Of a stretch of DNA of 64,000 nucleotides, positions 10,980 to 23,536 are shown piece by piece. The DNA comes from Archilochus colubris (Eukaryota > Chordata > Aves > Apodiformes > Trochilidae). The notes below the pieces were generated by a model that did not search any database, was not told the origin of the DNA, and saw only the letters and a list, made by a program, of their open reading frames with translations. The stretch is from contig CM041092.1 in the NCBI GenBank assembly GCA_023079485.1, forward strand, positions 4,526,627-4,590,626. The letters are read 5' to 3'. The position numbers were made by a program, and so were the translations under genes. Numbering within the stretch: the stretch's first letter is position 1; every line of letters begins with the position of its first letter.

Positions 10980-12409
10980 ATCCATGAATGTAAACACAGC
11001 CTTGCAGAAAATTAGGAAGAGATTTTGTGTGCAGAATCATGGGAAAATGCTTTCACCTTCCATCCCTTCTCCTCTCAGTGGGACCTTAAAGATGTTCAAG
11101 AGTATGAACAACGGGAAATATGTGGCTCAGTGCCCATTTCTGGCTTCTTGATGAGTCCCAGAGGGAAGATGACAGCCATGCAATGCAGGCACTGACATGC
11201 TGCCTCAGAAGAGAGTCTCCTCCTCCCTGCATCTTCTGTAACTTCGTGCAAGGGGGGAAGCAAATATTTTGTTAATTTAACTTTTCTAGAAGGAGATAAA
11301 CGAATGAGGAATCATTATGGTTTTGATGGAGCAGATAGAATCTCAGCCAAGAGCCAGCATGAATACAGATGTCTCTACATAGTTCTCCCAGATCCCCAGG
11401 AGCAATTCTATGTTGGTGGGATGACAAAGGACTGGATGGCCCATGATGAAATGGCTGCTTTGCTTCTGCTGGGCTGACCACAGTGAAGTTGTGGTGGAAG
11501 GAGCTGGATGGTCCTGGCAGGTCAAAGTCCCTCTATGGGCATGACAAAATCAGGGCAGATCACTCCCAGAGAGGGAACAAATTCTCCTAAAAAGATGTAG
11601 CCAGAGGAGCAGGAGGCTAACTGGCAAATAGGGCTGTAGCAAGGAGTTTCTGGGAGTGATTTTAAAGAGGAAGAGAAAAGCCAGCTAAGCTTCCAGAACA
11701 AGCTGATACTGATAGTTGCATGAAATGCAGATACAAGGAGCCAGAAATGTTTTAAATTTGAGCTGTTGTTGCGGCTGTGGATTTCCAGCACTGCTTCATT
11801 TGCTGCCCTCCCTAAATTGCCACTCTAAAATTCTATTACATTATGCTGTGCTGGGAGGCCCTTCTCCTGGGATCATTAGGCATCTCTCAATTTAGTTTTC
11901 CAATCAAAACCTGCAAGTTACAATTTCGTGGCACAGCTGCAGTTATTGAAATAACTCTGGCTTTGCTGGCTGAAGTCTCCAAGGTGGGGAAAGGAGAGGA
12001 GAGGAACAGCCACAGCACAGAGGAGCTGGTTAGGGACAGACATAGGAAAGACATGGGAAGGACAAGGATGCTTCACATCAGCAGAAGGAGCTGAGAAGGA
12101 GAAGTAGAAGGAGAAGAGAAGGTGATCCATGTCAGCACAGACTTTATTTCACTGTGTTCCTATTTCACACTTTAATGAATGAAGAAATCTTCAAGACTGA
12201 AAGTTCACCTCCCTTTTCCATCTTGCTCTTTGACCTGTTCCTGGTCCTCCCAGCATGTGCTGGGTATTACCTGCATATAATCAACAGCTTGAGTATTTTA
12301 TAAAGAAAAAAACTTAGACAATTCCTCACAAGGATATAGCCTGGCACCACAGACTGGCGTGCATGCTGGACTCTAAGGACAGCTTTTTAGACTTGATATA
12401 TATTTGACC
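10980..12409. other. Unique non-coding sequence
   Basis: No gene or repeat is recognised. Purine-rich GGAGAAGR-type stretches occur around 12070-12120. Confidence 0.5.
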
Positions 12410-12675
12410 ATAAGATGAGGGACAATAGCTTTAAGTTAGAGAAGAGTAGATTCAGGTTGGATGTTAGGAAAAAGGTCTTTACAAGGCGGGTAGTGGAAAG
12501 CTGGAAGAGGTTGTGCAGGGAGGTGGTTGAGGCCTCATCCCTGGAAATATTAAAGGTGAGGCTTGAGGAGGCTCTGAGAAACCTGATCTAGGTGAGGGTG
12601 TCCCTGCTGACTGCAAGGGGTTGGACTAGGTGACCTTCAGAGGTCCCTTCCAACCCAAATTTATGATTTTATAAG
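12410..12675 (+). mobile_element. CR1 3' fragment, plus strand
   Basis: Begins gggacaatagctttaagtt and carries the ggttggatgttagga ORF2-end signature. It ends ggtcccttccaaccc and a single decayed tail unit (tatgattttat). It is a 5'-truncated CR1 tip of about 265 bp. Confidence 0.87.
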
Positions 12676-15600
12676 CCCCTGGGTCAATTGTGTTTCTTAT
12701 GCAGCCAGTTTAAGCACCTGAACTGATGCTTATTTCACCTGCAGTTTGATCATACCTATCCATTTGATTTGCCCATCAGAACAGGTGTGAATGACATCCT
12801 TAGTACTCTCAGTTTCCATCCTTCAAATTGGCACCCCGAGGACTTCTGATTTTATCTGTTCATAGAGGCAACAGAAATGAAGGAATAAGAACAAAGAATT
12901 GTTGGCTGAAAAATCTGACAGCTGAGGATGTTAACATTCACAGAACAATTGTGTTTATGATTCCAAAAGAACAGAAAAAGGGAGATGTACATTAGAAGGG
13001 GATGTTAGCAAATATGGAAAAAAAGTCAAGACAGACGCTGAGGTTAAAAATAACTAAATAAATCAAAACCACTGTAAAAGTACAGGACAGCTGGTGTTAA
13101 AGGACAGCCTATAAGGGCACAATGTCAAATAAGCCTGATGCAGGGAGAGTGGAAGAAAGAGACTCAAGGCCTCTTTAACACTCCAGATAATCAAAGGCAA
13201 ATTGTATTTAAAATGGAATTGTGCTGAAAGTGGAAATATAATTAAGACCAAAAGTGAAAGAATAGCACAAGTATGAAGGCATAGAATTGAAAAGGCAGAG
13301 GCACAAAGCAATCTATAACCAGCTATTAATGTAAATGAAAACAAGAAAAAAGTTCTATAAATGCACCATGCAAAACAGAAGATAAAGAACCATCAAGTTC
13401 TTTCTTTTTCTAGTCAAATAATGGCAAAATGTTGGAAATCTCGAGTGCCCAAAGCTTGCCTTCATTTCATTTTTACTAAGGTTAATTACAGCCAGGAACT
13501 TGAACAATTATTTTTAACAGGGAGACAAGCGTAGGACAGTTATGTGGAAAAGACAGGTTGAGGAATATTTAAGTTAGATGAAGTCAAATTTTAGGGAGAA
13601 ATGAAATGCACTTTCAAGTACTCAAAGAATTAACTTAACCCATCTAAGAGCCATTAGCAATTATATTTGAGAACTCAAGAGGACAGGGAAATCCTGGGGG
13701 ACTGGGAAAGGGCAAATGGAGCACAGACTCTCAGAAGCAAAGAGAGAAGGAAGGTCCAAAGATTTAAAGATCATCCAACCTTGCTTTTATATTTGGGAGT
13801 GTATTAGAACAGTGCTAAAAATGTGGACAATGATTGTATGACTGTCTTGAGAACAAATCAACCCCGTCCAAAAGAGGCATTCCTGACACTGATGAGTGAG
13901 TGGAAAGTTGCAGGAATGCTGATAGTTAGAAGATTAGCTGCCAGAGGTTTTATAAATAAACTCAGGAAATGTGGTCTAAATGGTACATGAGTTTATAGGC
14001 AGCTGGTTTAAAAATAACACTTTTTAAAGCTATTACCTTTGCATAGCAGATAAAACAGGAGCATGTTTTGAGGCCTTTCCTGGACTTTGTTCTGGTTTGT
14101 ATTTTGTAAGGTGGTGGAACTGACTGACTTCATAGGGTTTTTTTGAGAGATGACATTCTCTATTTTAGCAACAGATCTGTGTTTTCACAAATACAACTCT
14201 TCGAGTGATCCCAAAGTAGCAAATGGAGAGAGCAGCATTTTACTGGAGAACAGGGAAGAGCTATTTTACATTGGAGACTTTTCTGCAGAGGTTGTCCTGC
14301 AGGAAATGCTGGATGTGCTCAGCCAGCCCAAGGTTACCTTCTGCTTCTGAAAGAAAGCTGGTGGCAGGGCCATGCACTCAAGTGTCAGTGCTGAAGACAG
14401 ATGTAAGGAGATGAGGACTTATCAGCTGAGATAAGGTTCTTTGACTTCCTCATTAGTTACAGTCACTGTGACTGAGCAACTGCATAGCCTCCTCATCCAG
14501 ACCAGGTGGGACAAGGCTAGATACAAATTGCTGGGAATGCTGCATTAATCATCAGCTCCAATTCACTTCCAGTCTGAGCTGCATTTATATCTCTGACAGG
14601 AAAGAAAAAAAATCAGTCATAGCAACAAAACAGCCATCCTGCAGCAGTTTGATCCATGCCCTATTTCAGACTTTGGGTATGCAAGAAGCTGACAGCCCCC
14701 ACCAGAAATAAGCAATGCAACACTACCAGTACATTAAAATGTTCTGGAAAATCAGCCAAGAACAAGAAGTCAGCCCAGCTGAGAAGCAGGCCATGTTAGC
14801 TGGGTGGGAGCTCATCTAGTACAGCAATATTGCTCCTCAAAGCACATCTTGCTCAGGACTACAGAAACCAGGAAACATTGCATCCTTTTTGTTAGATTCC
14901 ATTTTCCATTTCCTCTGCAACCAGAAGAGGAATATGTTCTCCTTCACAAAAATCAAGGTGTCTCTTCAAAATCTCAAATAAGTTTGAAAGAAATTCACAG
15001 GTAACATAAGACCCAGCAGTCAAAATAACTAAAAAATGTACAAGCAACAAGCTCTGCAACTGTTTTGCCTTGGGGGAAAAAAACCAAAAACCAAACCCAA
15101 ACCCCTATTGTATTGGTCTTTTTGTAAAAAGAAATAAAAAACACTGATGGACCTTGAATGACCCAGTACAAGGTGTGATCTAATTTTCCCTGCATCTCTG
15201 TTGTGCAAAAACAAACAGCACACCTCTCCCTCCTTCCAAGTGGCTCACAGATATTTTTATGCATAATGTGGCTTTACCCAGAAGAATATTCATCTAAAGA
15301 ATACATGCCTTGACAGCAGAACTGAAGATAAAATTAAGCACGATGCAGTAAATTTAAATTGTTGATATGATAGTTGCATATTTATCAAAATAAAAAGTTG
15401 CTGAGGTCTTACATATGGAGCTAAATTAGATTCACATCCAGGGATATGGAGAGCAGTGTGAAAGGAGTTCTTCCTCACTTGTGCTCTTCCACATGGCCTG
15501 AGGACTAGGAGTGAAGCAACAGCACAAACAACCAAAAATAGAAGGATGGATAAGATTAAGGTTATTGCTTCTCCACCTGCAGACTTCTCAGCAAGCCAGT

Positions 15601-18549
15601 GGGGGGGGGGATGAGCACAAAATATCTGGAAAAAGAACAGCAAAGGAAAGAAAATCAGGCCTGTGCTGCTCTAGAAGGGTTTTCTACAAGGTTTTTTCTC
15701 CACCTGGCATCAAGGGTAGTCTCCTCAAGCCTGGATGAATGATGAGGATGTTTAGCATGAACGCTCTTGTCTTAAAACGCTCAGTGAGTTGAGAGGTTAA
15801 ACTTTAACAAGCTGTAATTTCTAGAAACTCATTGGACCTCTGACTCCATGGAAAAACAAGTAACTTCTTTCCCTGAAATGCTCTCTTTTTTATGACCTCA
15901 ATATTACTCCCTGCACCAGCAATGTGGTCACTATAGGATCTTTCAACCTTAATGAGTCCAGACTCCTCGTGTAAAACCTTAGCAGCATTTTCCCCCACTC
16001 CTTCACAAATATTGCAACTCTAACACAAAGCAGCAAGACAGGTCACCATCCTTTTTTAGTTCAAGTAATAAAGAGTTTCAAAGCCATGTCCCCCAGGCAC
16101 TACAGACACAGCCACACATGCACTCATCCTGCTGTGTGCTGTGACTCAAAAATACAATACAGCATTAAAAGGTATATTTTTCCTTCAAAGTCCATTTATA
16201 ATTCCCACCAACACTTATGGGAGCTGTGCAAAACCATTAAGAGAGAGATGAATATACTTCCCTCCTGAGCATAGCCTTGAATTACAAACCAAGAAGAGCT
16301 ACAGAGGTCTGACACCTAAAAGAAAACCTTGAAAATCTATATTTCTAATGGAGATGCATCTACTTCTCACTCCAGCAGTGCTGCAGTGCAGTTATGCTGC
16401 TCTCACCTCTGCTGCTGTCATTATGCAGATATACTCTCAATGGTAAAAGTTAAGAAGTGCTAATGATATTTAAAATCCATTGCCAAATCAGCCCTTTCTG
16501 CATCTCCCTCCCCATCTGTATCTGTTTACTTGGCTGAAAATCCATTTACAGTACTCTGGTATTTTTCTAAATAAAAGTCATGTAGACATTTACTTAAGGA
16601 CCAGAGATCTTCAGTGGGTTTCCAAGCTGCTTTGGTATTTGCTGTTTGTAAAGTGTTTCCTTGCTTTCCATTTTAAGCAATAGTCATCATCAAACATACT
16701 TCAGAAAAGAGAAAAATAAACATCAGCTAACGGCTACTTATTCCCCACATCCACCTGCCCAGGAGCTCTCACTGGTAGCTTTTCAAAGACTCTGTTCTTA
16801 AAAGCACTTTGTGGTGGCCTTTCTCACCTGAAGAGCTACAGGGTCCTCATCCCAACTGGGTTTGGACCCTCCTCAAGGAGACCTTGAAAGTCCAGGGATG
16901 CCCAATACCTGTTGAGGCACAAGCATGGGCACCCAATGGAGTTGGCAGTTTGTAATATGGATAAAAACACAGAGAATAGAACACATGATTACATGGGACA
17001 TCATATGTGTGAGAAAATTTATCAGAACCAGCACCTCATTTGTCTTGAAGAATACAAACAATTAATTCCTGCCACTGCCACCTGCACAAATTCATGGCAT
17101 AGACTTGCTCAAGCAGAGACTGAATAAACTCAGAGTTAATTACAATTTGTCCTACTTAAGGAAATATTATTTCCTGAACTAGCTCTACAAAACTCTACTT
17201 CTTTTCCACTCTTTTTACTTGCCTGTTGACTGACCTGTTCATTTTTATTTGTCTCTGTGCCTTATTTCTTGACTTTGAGTAATAGTTTCCAACTTGAGTA
17301 CTGTCAGACCAATTTACCTTAAAGCCAGCTGTAGATGTATAACTGCCTAAAAATTTCCAAAATGCTGAAGACAACCTGGTAACAGCCTCCTATTATCCAC
17401 CAGTGAAGATAACCCTGGAAATTTTCCTTCCTTCCCTAATCTGGACTAACAACTAACCCCTAAGGTATTCCCAGCATGGAGAAAATCCTTTCTTTTCCAC
17501 ACTTGACTGTCATTTACAGATAATTTCTGAAATTAACCCATTGCACAAAGCATACTCTTTTGCAGGTAGAAGACCACTTAAAACCCACCAAGTGGTGATG
17601 GTGTTCATGCAACAACCAGGAGGTTGGTGTCAGTCAAGTGACACCAATGAGTTCTTTGTTGCACAGCTGCCTTTAGGAGAGCTGGTGGCTGGGTCTGCCC
17701 TATAAAAGTGTAGATTCTTCAGGTTCATCTGGGATGTCTGGAGAGGAGCAGCCCAAAAATCCTTCATTTGTTCTCCACCACACACAGCTCTAACCCACAG
17801 CCCACACTCCCTGCAATGAGCACTGTCCAACCTACTACTTGCCCAGCTTAAAAATTGATTTTTTTTCATCTTGACAAATTTAAAAGCCCCCACAGCACAG
17901 GATTTACAACACATTTACACAATGGATGCATTGGACACACTGTGCAGGATTCACCACACACCTGGACATGTACTTCTGTTCAGAAACTGGGAGAAAGAAA
18001 TGCAAGAGCTTCACCTTGCTACAAATACATCCCAAACACACTCCTGTCACCAACTACTCAAATTTCTACAGCCCCCTCTGCTCTCCCTTGCTCTTGGCAC
18101 CAGTGCATGCAGGAGCTGCAAGGCTTGCCCATGGTAGTGCTAAATTTCAGCCTAAATTAGCCCACTGTACCCAACTGCTAAAGGAGAAAGTGTTATCACA
18201 GTTGACTAGACACAGCATGTTGAGTATAGACAGGTGTTCTTTTCCATTGGGGAAAAAAAAAAAAAAAGCTTCCAAAAATCCCACCCCACATCGTGCCTGG
18301 GGTTTCAAGCTTTCTCATCAGAATTCAACACACGACCAACACCTCTAGGTAGAACAAACACCTCCCAGGAAAGAAAGCTTTGGTGAAGAAATGAGTGAAA
18401 CAAGGTGTTTTAAACACTGTACTTCATTTTCCCCTCAAATACACTTGCTTTCCACCACAGCCCCCTCCCCTCCAGAGGAGCTCCTGTCCCAGGGCTCCTC
18501 CTGAGCAGGTGAAGCTCTGGAGGTCAGGGCAGGCAAATCTCAGGCTGTG
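12676..18549. other. Unique non-coding sequence, 5.9 kb
   Basis: No supported gene. It contains a run of ten G at 15601-15610 and one isolated exon-like segment at 14169-14332, listed separately. Other open frames (for example 117 codons at 15290-15643 on the minus strand) have no recognisable motif. Confidence 0.5.
14169..14332 (+). other. Isolated exon-like segment (candidate only)
   Basis: A pyrimidine-rich acceptor (cattctctattttag) opens a 164-bp segment with one continuous frame (2 nt plus 54 codons). Third positions look codon-like toward the end (CTG GAT GTG CTC AGC CAG CCC AAG). The peptide contains the acidic block LLENREELFYIGDFSAE. The donor AAG|gttacc is weak, and without splicing a stop follows six codons later. 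No family is recognised. Confidence 0.25.
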
Positions 18550-18618
18550 CTTGCTGGCTCTGTGGGTCTAGTGATGTTTAAGGTCCCTTCCAACCCAAAC
18601 CATTCTATGATTCTATAA
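18550..18618 (+). mobile_element. CR1 extreme 3' tip, plus strand
   Basis: About 70 bp: gatgtttaaggtcccttcc, then aacccaaaccattctatgattctata, the canonical end of CR1. It is a very short 5'-truncated insertion with one to two tail units left. Confidence 0.9.
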
Positions 18619-20250
18619 AAAAAAATGTACATGAAATCAAAAGAGAGCAGGGCTCAACTTTCTAGCCAGCTTTCTCCAGCAAGAGTTCAAGTTTTTGATT
18701 ATTTCTGGTGGTTTAAGGATTAATTTTGTTCTCAACCATTAATCCATGGCAATGGACTAAGCAAGTGATCCTTCTAATGGAAAATTGATTACACAGCAAA
18801 GTTTTGTGTTGAACTGAAACAGTATGGATATTATATGGTTCTTAAGCAAGAAAAAACTGATCATTCTAAGTTCTGATTCGAATTTAAAGGTCAATTTTTT
18901 TTTTTTTTTTGGTAAAAATAATTTCAGCTTCACTGAAATATTGCTTTGAGAAATGTCCTTGAGGGCTTAGAGGTTTAAAAAAAAAAAAAAAAAAGGGAAA
19001 AATCAGAAGCTTTTTCAAATACATTTTTATTAAAAGCACTGAAAATACACCTTCCCCTACCTCTTGCTTGAGTTTGCTTCATGACAGTTATGAAACTATA
19101 GTCAGATATTCAGGCTGTCAGATCTGCACTTTGTCAAAGATTCCATGGAGAACACTGCACTACTGCTCCTAATCACTTTATTACCTGTTATTGCATTCTA
19201 AGTGCACTTTAAAAAAATAAAATAAAATAAAATTGAGCCCTGCTCCTCAGCAGTGTTCAGGACCAATGCTGAACTGTATTTGCCTGCACTCAGACAAGCC
19301 ATATTTCTGCTCTGACCTCTTCCCTTAGATAATTCCACCTTTCCAGGCTCATTCAGTCACTGCTGCCTTCTGTAATGCCTCAAGTAGTTACCTTAACTAA
19401 ACCTCCTATTGCTGCTCCTCAGACTCCCCTGACAACAGCCATTAGCAGAACATTCAGAGTTTCCCTCCTGAGCAGAGATGCACAGAAAAACTCAGTTTTC
19501 TATCAGGTGCAAAACCCATTCCACTCAGTGGCTGAGCAAAAGGAACTCAGTTTTTATCCATCTCAGGTCTCACCTGGCCACTTCCAGGACTGAAATACAA
19601 AGCAGTGCCATCTCAGATGCCATAAATGACTTCTGCAAACTTGCTTTGCCCATATAGAAGCATTCAGCAGAGCAACTTTCACACACTCAATGTTGCTTAA
19701 TTTATAAGGCTCTGGGATGGCAAAGCAGACTGATAGAGGAGGTGGGGAAAGAGTGAAAAACAGGGAAGAAAGTAAGAACAGAAGTTGCTGGATTTAATCT
19801 GGAAAAAGGACAAGACTGATCAGATACTTATTCTGTAGATATAACAACCATCCCAATGTGCAAACATCATATAGAAAATATTTTTGTTTTAATGTCACTC
19901 TAAAGGGATTCAGATTGCAGAGGGAACAAAAGTCAAGCTCATGATGAACAGATTTCCATGCTTTTGCTCTAAGAGACAGTAAAATGAGAAAACAATACAT
20001 GCAAACACTATCACACTCAGGAAGACAGAAAATGAGCAACATGATCAGGTATCCTCACCTAAGAGTCAAAAGTTCAATGTGTTTCATTTACTACAGATAG
20101 CAAAGCCCCAGCAATATCATCCAAAACACAACCTCACTTCTGATTGTGGTTTGACACACTCAAGGTATTAAATATTTGCCATTAAATTCAATATCTCAGT
20201 AGCAGCCAGCTCAGCATCTGTAAACATTAGTAATTTTGAGGAATACTTAC

Positions 20251-20284
20251 TGCACACCACAAAGTCATAACTGCATTTCTCATT
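20251..20284 (-). other. Isolated micro-exon-like segment (candidate only)
   Basis: On the minus strand a long pyrimidine tract (tttccctttccttgtgctccag) precedes 34 bp that end at a near-ideal donor (GTGCA|gtaagtatt). Read in phase 0 it encodes NEKCSYDFVVC plus one nucleotide. The splice sites are among the strongest in the window, but 34 bp of open frame carries little coding evidence on its own. Confidence 0.22.
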
Positions 20285-21830
20285 CTGGAGCACAAGGAAA
20301 GGGAAAGGAAACAAATTTGGCAACATATTGGCAACTAAAAAAAAAAAGCAGCTTCCAAAAGCCTTTTCACTGAGAGGGACAGAGGGAGAAAAGTGCAGGA
20401 GTGGGATACACCCATTGGGCAGTGCAGGAAAGTGAGCAAAATAGGTTCATTTGTGCACAGGTGATGAAGAGTGAGCACCAGCACCCTTTGAAGGAGGCAA
20501 AAGGAATTAATTTATGGTTTGAGAACGTTTCATGTGGCCAACAATGGTATCAGGATAAATGACACTTTCCATCTGAATAAATGTACTCTCAAAGCAGCAT
20601 CAACACCTCACAGGGGAGCAACCAGTTCAAGTGGTACTGAAATGCATCTCAAATTAATTGGGTGTAATGAACTTGGCTAATGGTTTGGCAAGTGTTTCAA
20701 AATGTGCTCATTGTTGCTATCTGTTGAGCTTGCATCCATGCAAGAGGAGCAATCAAACAGCTTTATTTGGGGGAATCCAGGAGCAAGTGGCACCAAGCTG
20801 GTAAAACATCTTCCCCAAACAAGTCCATTTGAGATTTTATGCATGAAAAAGGGAGTCTCAGTGGTAAGGTGTCATGAACTGTTAATATCTGTATTGAAAA
20901 AAACAAAACAAAACAAACCTTAAACAGGGTTTAGGGGAATGAGAAGAACATGTCCACCACAACACAGCTTCCAGACTTGATTTTTTAGGGCTTTGGAGAA
21001 GCAGAGACCACACACACACCTTTTCACAGACAAATAGGACTGCCAGAAGATTACTTGTTTCTGCAGCTTCAGAGACACCCTCCCTAATAGCTGTCAGTGC
21101 AGGTGAAAATACCTCCTGGGGATGAGAAATTACTTCTGTGGAAGTCCTTTTCCTCCTGTGCCTGCCACCCCCATGCAAGACACGTGGCCCCTGGAGTGCT
21201 GGCTTTGGGAAACACAACCTGAGCGTTTTCCACATTCACTTTTTTTTTTTTTTTTATTTTAAACCTGAGCTCACCAAATTGTGACTAATGACTTCAATAC
21301 AGCACTGTAGATCTTAGGCCATGAACAAAATGAGAAAACCCTCACTTTGCTGGCCTAGCCAATATATTTCAAAGTCCTGCATAATCAGGGTTCTCTACCT
21401 GGCTGAGGCCCAGAGGGCTTCTCAGAAAGGCTCTGTGCTTCTGAAGTCTCCTCCACAACAAGCACCAGTTCAAAAGGGAAGTTCAAACCGAGAAATAATC
21501 AGTGGGGATTTTATGATTATTAAGAAAAAAAAAAACCCAACTTATTTACCTCCTGCCATTAAACAAAAAATATCTCAGTAAAGTTAGACTCAAATTACAG
21601 CCAAAGGCATTCCTAAGCTTCCAGGAAGCTTGAAGAAGTGAAGGAAAATAAATACTTAAATGAAGAAGGAAAGGTAAGAAGTCACTTTTGCATTCTTTTC
21701 CACATATGGGGAAAAATATATACCTTAATCACTGACACACATACCTATATGCTTCAGTACATTTCCTACTCACAGATCTTAAAGCCAGACCAGAGCAGGC
21801 AGAATCAATCAGATTTTTTAAAGAGAAAAT

Positions 21831-21844
21831 TATATATATATATA
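21831..21844. repeat. (TA)7 microsatellite
   Basis: Fourteen bases of perfect alternating TA. Confidence 0.8.
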
Positions 21845-23097
21845 ATTATACCTACTGACTCTCCTGCATAGCCTGGAAGGAAGAAGTTTGATATTGTATT
21901 GTCTGGTTCATACCATGCAGTGAGCATCATCCACTGCTCCCTTATTGAGCTAATGCCTGCCAGATGCTGCTCTTGACCTGCCATTGAAGCCTCAATGCTA
22001 AGCTGTCAAAAAGCTGTTATGTTTTTGTACCACACAAGAGTCATCATCCCCTGAACAATGCTGTGACCACAAAAAAAATGGTTCAAGAATTTTGCACTTC
22101 AACATGAATCTAATTTTTAACCACCAATAAAACCAGCAGTCTTAAAGTTAATCTACTATTGCCTGTGACTGCTTCAAAGTAATCGGAGAGGATGCTGCAA
22201 CTCCACCACATATGGAGCTCAAGCACTTTACATTTGAAGTTCTTCACCAGTTTGTCTTCAGGTCTTGCCTTTGTGCTGTTCAGCATCCACCCAGCTCTCA
22301 ATGTGAAAGAACTTTGAGCCTTTCCTGCCTTTTCACACATCTGTAGATTGCCCTCCCATGATATAGCTCTGCCACTCTCTCATTTGGAGGTTAGGAGATG
22401 TAAACATTCCCCGTGGCGAAGTGCTTGTAATTAAATACAGTGCTGAAGAAGCAGCTAATTAAAAAAGGGTTTGATGATAGCTGCCTAATACTTAATAACC
22501 TTTGTAGTGGAACAGCTGTGCAAAAAAAAAAAAAATACACATTTGTTAACATTTTTCAGAACATGGCATTAATGCCACGTTTACATGACTGCAGGCACTA
22601 AGGAAGACAAGCATTAGCTTGGGTGGCTTTTGGGTTCATCCCAAGGATTAAAATACCACCTAACCTGACCCCAGAGCCTGGGCATAGGGTACCACTGCTC
22701 TGCCCCATTGCCCTCTACAAGTTCAGGCACTGCTGAGGCATCGTTTTAAATGCACATATGCCCTGATGGGAGAATCAGGCTTGGGCATCTTGTGTGTTCT
22801 ACAGAAAAACAGCTATCCAGGAAAAAACCTGCCTAGCATCTCCTGGTGAGGAGCTTTCCTTTCCTGGAAGATGTAGCTCCAAGTGTACTCCTTGCCTTTG
22901 GCTCTGTAGGGGACCTCAATGCAAAAACTTGGGATTCTGGATACTGCTCTGGGATCAGCAACTAAAAGGTAGAGGAGACAGTATATATAAACAGTGATCA
23001 TTTCTTAACTCAAACTAGCTCACATACCCCAGATTTAGCTACTTCATTTCAAATTATCATCTCCTAACAGTTAGGGGACTCCAGAGCTCACTGAAGT

Positions 23098-23536
23098 CCC
23101 AAATTGTCCCAAAAGGGCAACAAAGATGGTCTGGAACACAGATCTAACCAGGAGTGACTGAGGAATCTGGGGTTGCTGAGTCTGGAGAAAAGGAGGTTGA
23201 GGAGAGACTTTAGAACTCTCCAACTACCTGACAAGAGGTTGGAACCAGGGGGATTGGTCTCTTCTTCCCAGTAACAAGAAAAAATATCTTCCAGCTGTGT
23301 CAGGGGAGGTTTAGATTGGATATTAGGCACAATTTCCTCACTCAAAGGGTTGTCAGGCCCTGGCACAGGCTGCCCAGAGAAGTGGTGGAGCCACCATCCC
23401 TGGAGGGATCTAAAAGCCACATAAATGTGGTGCTGAAAGAGATGGTTTAGTAGGGACCTTGGCAGGGCTAGGTTTATGGGTTGGATTTAATGATCTCGGA
23501 GGTCTTTTCCAACCAAAACAATTGTATGATTCTAGA
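23098..23536 (+). mobile_element. CR1 3' fragment, plus strand (about 440 bp)
   Basis: Starts at the agggcaacaaagatggtctg-type signature of late ORF2. It continues through the ORF2 end (caggggaggtttagattgga), a 3' UTR ending ggtcttttccaacc, and a decayed tail (tgtatgattctag). Many substitutions and frame breaks show it is old. The part encoding the CR1 C-terminus has no intact frame. Confidence 0.88.

Larger units (their letters stand above)
18619..23097. other. Unique non-coding sequence with homopolymer tracts
   Basis: No supported gene. Simple tracts: T16 at 18895-18910, A18 at 18977-18994, (AAAAT)n at 19211-19233, (AAAAC)n at 20897-20918, T16 at 21240-21255 and (TA)7 at 21831-21844. Two short exon-like segments lie at 20251-20284 on the minus strand and 21625-21673 on the plus strand; the latter is 49 bp with an open frame KLEEVKENKYLNEEGK and is probably chance. 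Confidence 0.5.
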
